From: Porites lobata
Lineage: Eukaryota; Cnidaria; Anthozoa; Scleractinia; Poritidae
Direction of reading: 5' to 3'
DNA length: 64,000 nucleotides
Assembly (NCBI GenBank): GCA_942486035.1
Contig: CALNXK010000069.1
Span: forward strand, 1,386,001 to 1,450,000
Made by a program: the position numbers and the translations under genes. Within the stretch, counting starts at the first letter, position 1; each line of letters opens with the position of its first letter. Under the pieces are notes generated by a model. It did not search any database. It was not told where the DNA came from and saw only the letters and a program-made list of their open reading frames with translations. Of this stretch, positions 11,111-23,426 are shown in pieces.

Positions 11111-12580
11111 AAGTTTTCTGACTGGATGGTCTGTTCGTCAATGTTTTTCTAGAGATGGAAAACTGTAGGTTAATGAAATGTTTTCCTTGTGTTACTGTTA
11201 ACAAATACAGTGGGAAAATGTCACACAAACTGCGTGTTTACTGGTCTGGAAAATACAGGTAAACACCATGGAAAATATGGTGTTGGCCTAAGATTTTCAA
11301 GTGCAGGAAAACACTAAGTAAACTCTCAATTTTCCTCGGATTCATACCAGGAAAATTCGTAAGTTGCGGGATGTGTTCAGAAGAGGGAAAACAGTTGGTG
11401 AATGCCAAATTTTCTAGGATTTGCTGTCGTGTAAAATTATTGGTGAACAAGGGTTTCCTTGCTGTATTAGCATTTTATTTTTGTACGACTCAACCCAGTG
11501 TTACAAAAAAAGGATAACGCTCGTCCAACTGCAGTTTGTAGTTCGTCGTCGCCGTATCTTAACGTCCCTAACACCTTCTTGCAGGTGGGCGACAATTCGT
11601 TATTAATGACTTTTAATAAGTCACTTCACTTCTTTAACTTTTTTCAATACTTGATATCATTATTTGCAACTACGGAGGTCTGAAGAACAAAGTTAGTCAA
11701 GCTTAAATTTGTTGATCATCTCAGTCAAAATGAGATACAATTTTGAAATTCCCTAGAGAACTTTAGAATTTTTTTTATAGATTATCTGGAATCATTGTAA
11801 CAAAATCAATAGATGTTGTTTGTTTTTCTCTTTCTTCCTGGTTTAAACACTGGTTACATCGAGACCTACTGTCCAATGTGGTTGCTATGCAGTTAGACAA
11901 CACAGCAAAAGAAAACAAAAACCAATACGTTTTTTGCTTTATGGGATACCTCGTCAAGACAAAAGTTTTTGACAACGTGACAAATTATTAATTCTAGTTC
12001 AACTTTGGCGCCTGTTATTGTAAGCGACATAGACAGAGCCAAGTCCGTGATTCTGGCTATCACTCTTACTGACCGAAATAGTGATTATATACCTGCCTGA
12101 TCACGAAACATTCCCAATGTCTTGCATGTTAAATTGCTTGTTTTCATGTAATTTGCGTGTACTCCACGTTTTACCATGGAAGCCTTAGAATGGCCTTGAT
12201 GCAGACAAACAGAAGCTTCTTAAACGAAAACACGGAAAATGTTTAGCCTCCTTTTGTTTGACGAACATTCAAGCTGGATACGTTAAATGTTTACATTTTA
12301 TTTCACTGCCTAAAGTCTCACAAGGAAAGCATGACGTGGGAGCGTGTGATATATTTTGTTACACGTGGTTGTAGAAACACCTTGTAACAATAAATAAGGC
12401 CAGGCATACTTCCTTCCGGGCCTTTAATTGGCTGTTTATTTGAGCTGTAAACATGCAAATCGCACAAGGATTTTTCTTGAGTGTGTTTATGGACAAAGTG
12501 GCAGTATCACTACCCTGTCACCACCCCAATAAACCCTGATATGATTGTCCTCTGAAACTGATCCAAACGTCACGAAATGT
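11111..12580. other. Intergenic, no gene identified
   Basis: AT-rich DNA without supported coding regions. Just upstream of the F-box gene there is an octamer-like ATGCAAAT at about 12453-12460 and an inverted CCAAT (ATTGG) at about 12428, possible promoter elements, but no clear TATA box. Confidence 0.3.
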
Positions 12581-12611
12581 TTTGTTCCCTTCTGGAAATT
12601 CTTTCACAGAT

Positions 12612-13433
12612 ATGGATGTTTTGCCTCAGAGTATCACTCTCCTAATCTTCTCTTACTTACCATACGAATTTGTCCAGACTATAGCATCACTAGTGTGTAA
12701 AGCTTGGCACCAATTGGCATACGACAAAAACTTGATTAAGTATGCGGGACGTAAAGATTTATCAGAAATTAGCGCCAGAGATTCTTTGAAAGAGACTGTG
12801 GATAACTTCCTTCAAGCCGTGAAGTGGAGGCCTCGTATGTTCCACAGCATAGATTTGTGTGGTGCCACGACAACATGGAAAACGTTTGGAGAAATAGCAC
12901 ATAACTGCACTGAACTGAAAATTTTGAACATGGCTAGAACTAAGGGCGAAATTCTTGAATACCCACTGATTCAAGCAACCAACATTGTGGAACTAAACTT
13001 AAGCGAGACTCTGATAAATGACCAGTTGTTTGTTTTGATATCTAAAAGCATTCCAAAGTTAGGCATATTGAATGTTTTGAGGTGTTATAACTTGACTAAT
13101 TTAGCAATTGAAAAATCGTCATTTCCATCCTAGCGCTTTCTTGGAATAGCATATTGTATGTTCAGCATCGAGGCAATAATTTGTGTCATCGACAAGCATG
13201 GTATATTTGCCATATGTGTGAGGGGAATCAAACTGCAAAATGAAGACATAAGTCGCCTTATAGAATTCTACCCCGATGTAGCTGATATCGGCATTCCCAC
13301 TTTATGTGGCTTGCCAGAAGGAACTGTTTCTCAGGAGGCATTACCACAGTTGTGCCCTTATTGCTGCAGTTCGTCTCTTGCCACCATTTTATCAGCTAAA
13401 GACGCCAATGATGCTAGCTGGATGGAACTCTAA
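12612..13433 (+). pseudogene. F-box protein with leucine-rich C-terminal part; one in-frame TAG
   Basis: From ATG 12612 the protein begins MDVLPQSITLLIFSYLPYEF and continues VCKAWHQLAYDKNLIKY, a canonical F-box at residues 1-45. Such proteins bind Skp1 and present substrates to SCF ubiquitin ligases. The following residues fit LRR-like repeats (LKILNMARTKG, VELNLSETLINDQL, LGILNVLRCYNLTNL). A TAG at 13131-13133 interrupts the frame at codon 174, but the same frame stays open to 13433 with sensible sequence (273 codons in all). There are no introns. It may be a retrocopy or a gene with one recent nonsense mutation; a real but truncated protein is also possible. AATAAA follows at 13565. Confidence 0.6.
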
Positions 13434-13564
13434 AATTACATTTATGAAAATAGCCTTTTTCTTATAGTTTAAAGGTTCTTCTGAAAAGTTATTTTGATTC
13501 TTTGTAAGGGCAGTTGAATATTTTCAGAAACTGCTACAGCGAATCATAACTGAGTTATTAAATT

Positions 13565-13570
13565 AATAAA
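13565..13570 (+). promoter_or_regulatory. Polyadenylation signal AATAAA
   Basis: A perfect AATAAA lies about 130 bp after the end of the F-box reading frame, on the same strand. Confidence 0.4.
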
Positions 13571-13936
13571 CTAAATCTTCCGAAAACGGTAGTGCATTTA
13601 CATCCGTAGTCTTTTTGTTTCTGGGAATCCATATGTCTGGCGATGTCCACATGTCTTGCATTCAAATTACTACATTTTCATGCAACAAGTCTAGTTATAG
13701 GGTACATATCGCGACTCTGTGAAACTCATTGCCAACACGATTTTGCAAATTGCGTGCTATTGATTGAAGAGATAATGACCTCCGTTGTCCGTGTTGACAA
13801 GTCAAGTAAATTATACCAATTATAGAAAGTAAGTCCGTGATTTTAATGTTGCGCGTAAGAAGCTTTCCCCTTAAGTGTAATAACGACTCAGCAGTTTTCC
13901 TTCTACTCTTGTTGATATTCATAACCCATTTTTATC

Positions 13937-15858
13937 ATGGATTGTCTTTTTTTTGATGACTGTGGCTTGGAGGAGTACAACTACTTATGCTACGAAATAG
14001 ATCAAGTTCGAAGTGAGTATTTGGCTGCAGAAACTGTGAGAAATGTGGAACAGATAGAAGTTCCTTGAAGCAATGACAACGAAGCATCAGACACAGCTGA
14101 CGAGACGCCGACTGAGAGTAGCGCAACTTCTATTCCTGGAGGCAACAATGAAGATACCACTTCTGATCAAAATTCCACAGATGACGATTTTATTACCCCT
14201 ATAAAGTCATTTTTAAAGTAGATGTGATTGTCACTATGGGAAAAGTGAAAGCGCGTGCACCAAATCTTTAGATTTTGACAAGGTGGTCGAGCATCGTATG
14301 CAATGTATTAAACTTTCTTCTGTAGAACTTGATCTGGTGATACTGGGAGCATTACAAAGTCATGTGAATTTCTCCAATTCTCTAAAACAATGCCATCGGA
14401 TGAGTTACTTTTTCCGCGGTGTTGAAGTATGTGAGAAAACATCTCTCTTTGTGTATAAGAGACGTGGAATAGTTCCAAGAAAACGCGGTAACACTTCATG
14501 ACTGCCTAAAAACGCCCTTAATCATGAAGTCTTGGACCGAACTGTCACATTTATAAAAAACATTGCTACTGACCACGCAGTTGCCCTTCCAGAAGGAGCT
14601 GCAAACTTAAATAATTTGAAAGTTCAGCTGCTTCCTTCATCTGAAAGCAAAGCATCTATCTGGTGACAGTGCAGAAAGGTATCGAAAGAGAAACATTTGA
14701 ACGCAGTAAGCTACAGCAAATTTGTCGCCCTCTGGAACACTTTCACGCCATATATTGTAGAAATGACTCCCGCATCTGATCTTTGCAGTCTCTGCCACCT
14801 TAATAATGCTAAAATAAGTCAAAATGTCAAAGTGAGCGAGCACGAGAAATTGAAATGTCTCGGTGATCAAGAAATGCATCTGCAAGAAGCAAAATCAGAG
14901 CGGGATTTTATGAAAAGAAACGTTGCTGCATGTAAAGAGGTGTTACAAGACAGCGTAATCAACCTCTTGTCACCCAGGCCCAGTTGTTCATTGAAAGGAA
15001 CTATACACTATTCAGATGATTATGCTCAACAAGTACACATTCTCTCCAATCCACAACAACCTGGGCCCATTTACTTTAAAACACAGCGGAAATGTGGCCT
15101 GTTTGGAATATGCTGTGAGGGAATACCCAGACAAGTCAACTACCTAATTGATGAGGCAGTTGCTACAGGGAAGGGGGCCAAAGCAACAATTAGCTATGTC
15201 CATGACTTTTTCAACTTTCACGGGGCTGGAGAAACAGACACATAGATAAATGCAGATAACTGTGGGGGCCAAAGCAACAATTAGCTATGTCCATGACTTT
15301 TTCAACTTTCACGGGGCTGGAGAAACAGACACATAGATAAATGCAGATAACTGTGGAGGCCAACGCAAAAATAATTATGTTATCTGGTATTATTGGTGGC
15401 GCGTTCTTTGTGGACTTCACAACTCCATTTTATTTTCATTTTTAATTGCAGGGCATACTAAATTTAGTCCTGACTAGTGCTTTGGATTAGTTTAGCAGTC
15501 GTTTAGGAGGCGCTACGTTTCTTCCCTTTTTGACCTTATGGAGGCTGTAGACAAGTCAACAGTCAGTGGTGTCAATGTCGCCAAATTGTCTGTTCTTCAT
15601 GGCGGCACTGTTTTAGTGCCAGTACATGACTGGGCAAAATTTCTTGAAACTTTTAAGAAAATTCCAGGAATAAGCAAGTTTCATCATTTTCGTTTTTCTA
15701 AAGATCACCCTGGTGTGGTTTTCTGTAACACTCTTGTAGGTTCACCAAAAATGGAATTAACTATTCTGAAAAGCCCTAATGTAAGACCTCCAAACCAGCT
15801 ACCCCCAAAAATCATTCCGCTGGGTTTGGAAGACTTGCTGGCACCTGCCCCTTACTGA
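13937..15858 (+). pseudogene. Nearly full-length decayed member of the DNCGGQ-type cnidarian family
   Basis: From ATG 13937 (MDCLFFDD) an acidic Ser/Thr/Asp-rich region is followed by ELDLVILGALQSHV, RMSYFFRGVEVCEKTSLF, then NAVSYSKFVALWNTFTPYIV, a CSLCHL zinc-like pair, and a block containing INADNCGG and NNYVIWYYWWRVL. An intron with a good acceptor (ttttaattgcag, ending about 15452) separates this from GHTKFSPD-stop-CFGL and a C-terminal region open from 15538 to 15858. The D-x-C-G-G-Q-type segment in the middle looks like a nuclease-fold strand, but that is only inference. Nonsense codons occur at about 14069, 14220, 14502, 14664, 15244 and in the last exon, and a 91-bp duplication breaks the frame. 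AATAAA follows at 15931. Confidence 0.6.
15173..15354 (+). repeat. 91-bp direct tandem duplication inside the pseudogene
   Basis: The segment beginning GGGGCCAAAGCAACAATTAG and ending at ATAACTGTG occurs twice in succession with a 91-bp period. The two copies are almost identical, so the duplication is recent. Since 91 is not a multiple of three it shifts the frame. Confidence 0.85.
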
Positions 15859-15930
15859 CTTCTGAACAAAAAATGTAATTCAAAGTACATTTAAGTTGCT
15901 CTGCACCGCTTGTTTTAATCTTTGCTTATT

Positions 15931-15936
15931 AATAAA
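15931..15936 (+). promoter_or_regulatory. Polyadenylation signal AATAAA
   Basis: AATAAA lies 73 bp after the last stop codon of the pseudogene, as expected for its original 3' end. Confidence 0.45.
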
Positions 15937-15939
15937 GTT

Positions 15940-17690
15940 TATCGCATTGGAGACAACTGAACAGGTCTTTCTTTTAGGTTCATGGGTGACAAAATCTTAG
16001 AATTACCATTATATATGGCATTAAGAGAGGATGGAGCAGAAAGTGTGTTTTCAACAAAAAACTGATGGGTGAACCTAAATTAAGCACACGACAAGTTCTA
16101 CGCGCGCAGTACGAAATCGATTGTTGAACGAAAACAAGCAAGCCATGCTTCTTTTGGTCGGGTGGGAAAAATGTTAACACTGTGGCTAAGACCTTTTTTC
16201 TCACAACTTGTGAAAAAAAATAAACATTGAATAATAATGAAATGATTGCATTACACGTGTTGGAAGGTTTCAGGTTTCTTTTGACATATGCAAATTTCAG
16301 CACAGCCAAAATTTTAAATTCTTATTTACTTGTTCACCCTCCACTGGTTTCTGCTGCTGTCTCAAACATCTTCACTCAATTTTAATTGCACTGAATGCTT
16401 GCTTTAAAAATAAAGTTTCAGTGCAAGATATTACAATCGGGTTGTCCAAGGTGTACATATAATGTAATTCAATATTCTGTTCTAAAAATACGCTGGGAAG
16501 GCGATGGTGTCCTTCCTGTCACTTCTTTAATGCCATCACTAGCAGCATCCTCACGCGCGTTTGTCTTAGTTGATTTTCTTGCTTACAAGTCTTCATGAAA
16601 CGAAAAAAACTCGTCTTCCTTTAATCACCACAGCAAAAGGAGAATAGGAAGACTAGCTCGAAGATCTGATACTCTTGACTGATTTTAAAAAACACTGCAA
16701 CACGGAGTCGTTTCAGTCTGCATTCACAGGACCAGCTTAAAACAAAGTAAGATCAGTTTGAGAGCAAGTTATGATAGATTTTTATTTGATACGTGGGAAC
16801 AATGTGAAAGGAAAGAAGGACCGCAAACGTTTATTTGTGATAATGCTTTCAATGCCTGCATGTCACTCGTTAGCTGCTTGTTAGTGATTTTTGTGGTTAA
16901 CGTGGAAAAAGGCACGGACACGAAAGGTGAATGGCCTAAAGTTAATTTTGCATGATGAAAACTAAATTGGCTGCATCTACGTCTTGGAAATTTACAGATG
17001 TAGAATATGAAGTAGATTTCTAAAGTTCAATATTTTTTTAGAGCAGTTGCTGCTCGATGAGGACAGTGCATGTTCATTGATTTCGCCGACGTATTCAAGG
17101 TTCTTGTGTTCTGTTGGGTTGTCTGCACTTTTGTGAATGTTTTTCAATGCGATACTGCTTCACTGAAATGCATTGTGAACGTTTTAAAAAAAATGATCTT
17201 CAATGCATTTCGTTTTCGTTTGCGACTGTTGTCAATGTTTTCAAATGCATGATCTGTAATGCATTCGAACGTTTCCAAAATGCGTTGAAATGAAAAAACG
17301 GTTCAACGGAGTTTTCGTTAAGCCTGGTTTTCCCAAATAGGGTCACATTTAATGATTTTTTTATAACAATAAACATATACCATTTTGTTGCTAGATTTCT
17401 CAGTTCTCACAGATCTCCTCTTTTCTTTTATCCATATGTCTGATTCTCTTAATTTAAAGCTGTCACGCTCTGTAAATGCTAGCCTTTTGAGGGTTTTCAG
17501 TGGAACCCCAAGACAAACCATCAAGTCGCATATGTGAACATTGGGACTTAATCTAGTGCGATGTCCCACTATCGTCCTTCATATTGCCAGAAAGGATAGG
17601 CCAGGACTGTGTAATTACTACAACGTCATTTCACTTATACCTAAGCGAGACGTCTTTGTCTTACAAGCTTACCACCAATCGCACGTACAA
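15940..17690. other. No gene identified; AATGCATT-rich patch at 17130-17300
   Basis: AT-rich DNA without supported genes. Between 17130 and 17300 the palindrome-like words AATGCATT and TCAATGC recur with GTTTTC spacers, giving a weak dispersed repeat. Confidence 0.3.
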
Positions 17691-17699
17691 AACGAAAGT

Positions 17700-18190
17700 A
17701 GGTGTCTTAACCTACACATAACACCCAGCTTAATAGACTTACATTGCTGGCCTGTCTAATACCGTATTAGTTATAAAATTTTATTGTTAGTATATAAGGC
17801 TATCAATGGACTTTCACCAAGTTATATATCCAATTTGTTCAGTTTTTGCAGCAGCTCCTACTCTTTGCGTTCTTGCTTGAATAAGTTACTTCAAGTCCCG
17901 AGGTCTAAGCTAAAGTCTTATGGTGATCAAAGATTTTCTATATTGCAGGACCTAGATTATGGAACAGCATTCCCGCATCTTTAAGGAATACCGATTCCTT
18001 GGATTCTTTTAAAAAACACTTAAAGACATATTTATTTCACCAAGCTTTTTCTTAAGTTATAAATAGATTTTTACTCATTTTTCATACTTAGGTATGCAGT
18101 TGTTAGATTTTTTAGAGTTTTAATACATTTTTTTGAAAAGCGCCTAGAACAGTTACTGATATAAACCCTATATAAATAAAGTTTATTATT
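17700..18190 (+). pseudogene. CR1/L2-type LINE, 3' end of the ORF2 protein and 3' UTR
   Basis: The conceptual translation reads SLIDLHCWPV, a stop, then YKILLLVYKAINGLSPSYI, VPRSKLKSYGDQRFS, then in a shifted frame LWNSIPASLRNTDSL and LKTYLFHQAFS before a stop near 18054. This is the standard C-terminal tail of animal CR1/L2-clade LINE proteins. The 3' UTR ends with AATAAA near 18175 and an AT-rich tail. 5' truncation, as seen here, is the normal fate of LINE copies. Confidence 0.75.
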
Positions 18191-18436
18191 TGTGATTATC
18201 ATTATTATCTCAGTCAAAGGGCAAAGAACCAGTCACTTGCACTGCCTATCCGTGATGCAACCAGTACAAATCTGCCTATGAAACAAAATTTATCTGCCTT
18301 CTCCCACGGTTGGAAAACAAGCCCACACCTGCTACTGACACCATGAATAGATGTAAGTCTTTCCTTGGGACAACGGCTGCTCAGATTCTGTGGTGTTCTG
18401 AAAGCGCCTGTGCGAGTAAGTCGGCCAATTGGTGAT

Positions 18437-18612
18437 TAAAAGAAAGGGACGAAGAATTGGAAGAACAAGAAGATGAACAGCAATGATGACAACAAGGGCA
18501 AGAAGAAGAAGAAGCAGAAGAAGATGAAAACTAAGAGGAAGATGAAGAAGAAGATGAAGGAGATGGAGAAGGAAAAGAGAAGAGAACAAGAAGAAACACA
18601 GAGGAGAGAATG
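18437..18612 (+). repeat. Purine-only (GAA/GAR) tract, about 175 bp
   Basis: Almost exclusively A and G on the plus strand, dominated by AAGAAGAAG and GATGAAGAAG. It is a low-complexity tract; long open frames across it are an artefact of composition. Confidence 0.7.
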
Positions 18613-18929
18613 TGAGTTTTGACCCAGGCGAATCATGCGCCAACGTGAGGCTAGAGGAGGTAGAAAATATCTTAGAAAGCTGAGGACTAGATTGCGTGCC
18701 ATTTTAAAGTGTCATGAGGGAAATCAAAGCGATGTAAACCTTTTATACTAGCGAGTTCAATCACAAGGGACGCCCTGGCAAAATGACAATGACGATGTGG
18801 CTAAAACTCATCAAACACCTAGTCACTTTCCTGAGTTTCTGAGTGAGTAAGTTGGAGATGACGCCCTCGTTAGCCCTGGAAAAAGACCTGCTGCTAGTAG
18901 AGTCTTTCATTAGCCACCTGCGTATGGAC

Positions 18930-19940
18930 AGGTGAATGCAAAATTCCATTGCCACCTGCTATATTCAATCTTTGGTGACCACTTCAAAATTCCTTGGCGC
19001 AGACCAAAGGTATGGGGATTCGCGCGTTGAGACAGCAATGGGACATAGCAAAAGCCTTCACAATGTAGTAGTTGTCTCAGACAACAACCTGGTCTGGATG
19101 GTTGAAATGGGCTACAAAACCGCCGCAAAATATGGCCTAAATGTTGTGCAGTTTAATCAAGAGTTTGATTTCCTGACACATCACCTCAGGGAATAAAGGA
19201 CAAGGTCGAGACCAAGACTGCTTTGCAGAGAGAGCAGTCACGACCACTTTGTGAACAAACGAGGCATGCCTTTTCGATCACCAAGCACATATCGACCATT
19301 TCTAAGAGAAACTTGGGCATGCCCTGCGGGATAAATGAAATGAGACATGCCCTGGTTGAGCACTTTCAATCTTCAACTGAAAGTTCTGACGCGAGACTTG
19401 CTGAATCTCTTGCGCGTCTTTGCAAACACACTCTGAGAACCCAAATATGTATTTACGATAGCTGAACACATCAGGAGCACACGTCACAAGCAATATGCTA
19501 CCTTGTTAAGTAAGCCTTGAATTCTATTTTAGAGGAGCCTCCAACTACCTCAGGAGCAACCTCTTCCGATAACGAACAGGAAGTAGATTCAGATGATTTG
19601 CCATCCCCCAGAGAACTATGCGCGCTTATTCCTTCTGATGTGAACACAGGGCACCAAGACACTTTTTTAGCCAAGGTACTGAAGTACACCCATGACGGAA
19701 GAGACGCTCAGTTGGCCTGGCTTCGAGAATTAGATACATGCCCAAATTATTACGAATTTTAAGCGGGGATGGATGTTTCACATGAAAAAAACCAGCTATC
19801 CTATCAACATTCACTTCCATCGACTTGAAGGGTTGTACGAGCTTAGGACACCCAACAGACCCATCTTTATGGTTGTTTGGAAATCATCCACTCAACCGTA
19901 GGCATCTCAGAGCCATCGTGGAAAGGCAAGGTGATCAAGT
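18930..19940 (+). pseudogene. Unidentified coding remnant in several frames
   Basis: Good coding texture runs through at least three segments. At 18936-19190 the peptide includes SDNNLVWMVEMGYKTAAKYG. After a one-base shift near 19197, 19203-19462 includes ETRHAF-like QTRHAFSITKHIST and LAESLARLCKHTLRTQ. At 19517-19759 it includes TTSGATSSDNEQEVDSDDLP and LRELDTCPNYYEF, and continues in a neighbouring frame to about 19900 with INIHFHRLEGLYEL. I do not recognise the family. The frameshifts and the stop at 19463 suggest a decayed gene, though short introns could explain some breaks. Confidence 0.4.
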
Positions 19941-22080
19941 TTTTGACTCCTTTTGAATGTCATGGATTGAACAAACCGTCAAACGATTGGCAAACAAATA
20001 TGTAGATAAAAAAATTATTGAAAACAAGAAACTTTAAGCAAGGCCCGTGACTTGCTCACGCCTTACTGTCTGAAGTCTGAAATTGTCAAGCAAATGCAGA
20101 CTGTGAGAACTGCGCAATCATGATCTTTTTTCTTCTTCTCTTTTGAATCGTGCTATAACTGCAAAATAATTGCAGACCAAAGGCTAGGCTTTCCACTGCC
20201 GTGGTAAGACTGCTGGTGCGCATGCCTAACGTTGTCTGTCTTCAGGCTGGGAGGACTCCTGCACATCTGCGGAGAGATTGAACGGTGCATGTGGTCGCAC
20301 GGTAGACACGCTTGAATTAGCATAGCTATTAGCATATACTTTGCATATCTGCCCATGCGTAGTTTTGTTCACATTCTCATCTACCTCATGGTTTTAGGTT
20401 GTCAGCTCGTGTTAGTTTTGATCTCGATTCACGTACAACTTTTGTGCAAACTGTAAGACTCTTTACTAGTTTGAGAGTACAAAGAAAAGATGGACTTAAA
20501 GCAGAACCTCCTCGTGCCTTATTGAACGAGTCTATCCACACGCCAGCAGAGGGCCCAGCTTTGTTCCTTCAGCTTATTTCACTTATACGCGTGATTTACC
20601 AGCGCTTCACCTTAAAATCATCGCAGCCCCTCAAGTGGCCTAGTTAGTGTATTTTATTTTTTTGAATAATTATTTTGTTCCCTTTCTTGGCTCTTGGCTG
20701 GGCTGTCAGGTTCCATGCCAGGACCGCGGTGTGCAACGTCTTCTTTCCTCAGTGCTAGGACGGTCCCCTGCTCTTTCTGCAGGTAGAAACTGGAACGGTG
20801 CATGCAAACACACGCATTTTTTTCCACGCTAGCTGAGGGCCCAGATTTGTTCACCTTGCTCATCTCTCATGTGTGAATACTTAATGTAATGCCTAGCAAG
20901 CTCTTTAGCGTTCCTTTCACAAGAAGGCACGTCCTGTTATCTGCTGAGGGTGAACAGCACTTGGATAATAGTTGAGTTTTAATTGGAGTGCACGTGGTTC
21001 AGTGTCTTTTAGAGTCACAAGAGATGGGCAACCAAAACTGAAAAAAGAAAAAATCCATACAATGCTACCAGCAAGACATGGCATGGCTGGAAAAACATCT
21101 TCAGTCAAAGTGTTTAGTGTCTCGGTAGTCTTGAGGTTCCTTCTGGCAGACTCTCATGCTGTCGGACAAGAGCTCATGAGGAGTGAATTCTTAAGTGGTT
21201 TGTTCATTCCAAGGGACAGATAAAAACTAGTTGCCCGCATTGCAAGCAAACTATTTTTCCTTTCAATCTTACAGAAGGCCCTCCCTGGTGCATCTCGTTA
21301 GTGTTTTTTCAATCCAAGACCAATTCCGGCACCACCCCAAGGGTGGTACGACTTTCTCAAGCATGATCGGGCTATGCATGCTTGGGAAGTAAACTAAAAC
21401 GTAAACTTTAATGTGCATCATAAGAGAGCAATATAGTCTATAGTTTAGGTCATCTAAATATTTTGTCATTTATAGTGCTGTAGTTTTTAGTTTTTTACGC
21501 AGTGCCCTATTGAAAACCACATTATGGGACATAGGCCATCTGTACAGAGAACTTTCTTCTTATTATCAATTACAATCTGTTCTGTTTAAGTGGGTTTTAA
21601 AGTAGTGCAGTTAGGCCGTGCAATTTTTTTAGCTTTGACAGATGTTTATCAGTAGAAACATTTTCCCGCCTCTACTTACATACAATGATACTTTGTTTAT
21701 GAAAAGTACCTTGGAAAAGTATGGCTGAATTAGTGCATTGTACCGTACACTAATGCACATTATTCATTCATATAGCTTTATAGACAGTAGCAGTGTCGAG
21801 CAATAAAGTTCCACATTTCATACAACTGAATTTTTCCCAGATGAGAAACAAAACAAGCGAACATTACACAGGCAATTTGTAGTTCAAATTGTTTTGATGA
21901 CACTGCTAATTGTACAACAACAATCTGTCAAAGCACTTTTGACCATAACAAAAATTTCATTCAGTGGGTTATTTGCAGGTGAAACAAACATTTTGCCAGT
22001 TTGCTATGAACTCATTGACGTGTATTCGTTTTCTGTTACTTCCTTGATACTATCGACACAAAGTATGCGTCAAGCAAAAT
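19941..22080. other. No gene identified; weak 0.5-kb repeat
   Basis: Two degenerate related modules occur at about 20180-20560 and 20700-20860, both containing GAACGGTGCATG and GAGGGCCCAG(C/A)TTTGTT. No coding region is supported here. Confidence 0.3.
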
Positions 22081-22104
22081 TTCAGTTGATGAAAGTGAAG
22101 AACA

Positions 22105-22269
22105 ACCACAGAAGTTCAAGAGCAAATATTTCTTGGAGGGGACCAATTGACAGAAGAACGTGCAAGAAATGCTAAAGATGCAAGGGGCGATGGCGATTCT
22201 TCATGTGATAGGTTGGAGGGTGTCATCAGCAAGACTGAAGACTGGCATGCAATCCGTTTAGCCTATCAG
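22105..22269 (+). pseudogene. Isolated exon with DUF6589-like motif
   Basis: The frame contains IFLGGDQLTEERARNAKDA, then RLEGVISKTEDWHAIRLAYQ, and ends at a strong donor CAG|GTAAGA at 22269/22270. GDQLTxxRAR followed by RLEG-[LV]-I and DWH is the hallmark of DUF6589, a domain of multicopy, probably transposon-derived eukaryotic proteins. No matching neighbouring exons are evident within 2 kb, so I treat it as a fragment. Confidence 0.5.
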
Positions 22270-23297
22270 GTAAGAACCTCCGCCTCGGAATTATGTCCAA
22301 AGAGCAGGTTTATGTGCTTGAAACATCCTAAAGATTAAGGCCCAGTGATATAATGATGACAAGCACCTGATCACTGACTGCTGGTACGAGATACTGCAGC
22401 ACTGAATATGACGTAAGTGTCACACATTCTTTGTTCGAGTATTAAAACAGGAAAAGTAAATCAACGGACAATTGACAGGCCATTGCAGCAACTTTGTGTT
22501 AGGCATGCCCTTAGTGCATTACCTCCTCGTAATTTTCATCTTCAATGTTAGTTCTAGGTTCTTGTTGTTTTCTTGTTCTTTGTAAATGCCTCCTCTTCAC
22601 TCTCAAAAGGCTTTGGTCTCCTCTCTGCCCTGCGGTCTATGTGGTTACAGCCATGTTTCCATTTTCCATGTGATCACATCCTTCCAGAGTTCCAGTTTAA
22701 TGATTCATCAAAAAGCAGATCAAAGAGTAAGACAACTACTCGGAGTCTGACTGACTCAGTAATTGTTTTGAAGAGAAAGTAAAAGTTTCCTGAAAAAAGA
22801 AACACTTCATCCCATTGACACTGTAATAAAATGCATGCTGTGTACAGCTCTAAACATTGTACTCTGAGATTGCACCAAAATCAACTGTACGAAGATATTA
22901 AAGGCAGATACCAAGCAGCCATGGAAAATGTAATTACTTTCACGCAATTTTTATATCTTCTTAAACGGACAACAAATTCAACATGAATATGGGTGAACTG
23001 AATTAACTGTCTGTTGTAGAAGGTTCTGCTAAAGTTACACATTTTTCCTGTGCTGAATAAGAACTGTACTGAGCCATATCTTGGTCTGCTACATAAAAAC
23101 TATACATATTTATACTGATAAAAATCATCATTGAATTTTTTGTGTAAAATCCCTGAAAGAGTTCTCCTCACTGGGACAATATCAATATGCAAAAGGTTTT
23201 CAAAGGCTTTGGTACACGGGTGTAAGGCTAAGATGTGCAGGCTGCCTGTCTCTCCTTGCAATTTTTTACATTTTGAGTATTAACACAATTTATATAT
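22270..23297. other. No gene identified
   Basis: AT-rich DNA. A short open stretch at 22573-22782 has basic Ser/Arg/Lys-rich sequence but no domain and no clear splice sites. Confidence 0.3.
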
Positions 23298-23426
23298 GTT
23301 ACTCACCGGCTGGGAGGTCCGTATTGGGAGAAACTGTGCCCAAGGTCTTGAGTACGGCCTCAGACGGTACTCAGACTGAGGGCACAGTTTCTCCCAATAC
23401 AGACCAACCAAGGCCGGTGAATAACA
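23298..23426. mobile_element. Hairpin MITE, about 129 bp
   Basis: The left half reads TGTTACTCACCGGCTGGGAG, followed by GTATTGGGAGAAACTGTGCC. The right half is the reverse complement almost to the end, closing with GGCCGGTGAATAACA. The centre has a second small inverted repeat (GAGTACGGCCTCAGACGGTACTC). The whole element can fold into one stem. Confidence 0.7.

Noticed and set aside
18332..18702. Leucine/phenylalanine-rich minus-strand frames
   Set aside because: They are the reverse complement of the purine tract at 18437-18612.
23298..23426. Hairpin interpreted as a CRISPR-like or terminator structure
   Set aside because: It is one long palindrome without spaced repeats in eukaryotic DNA; a MITE explains it.
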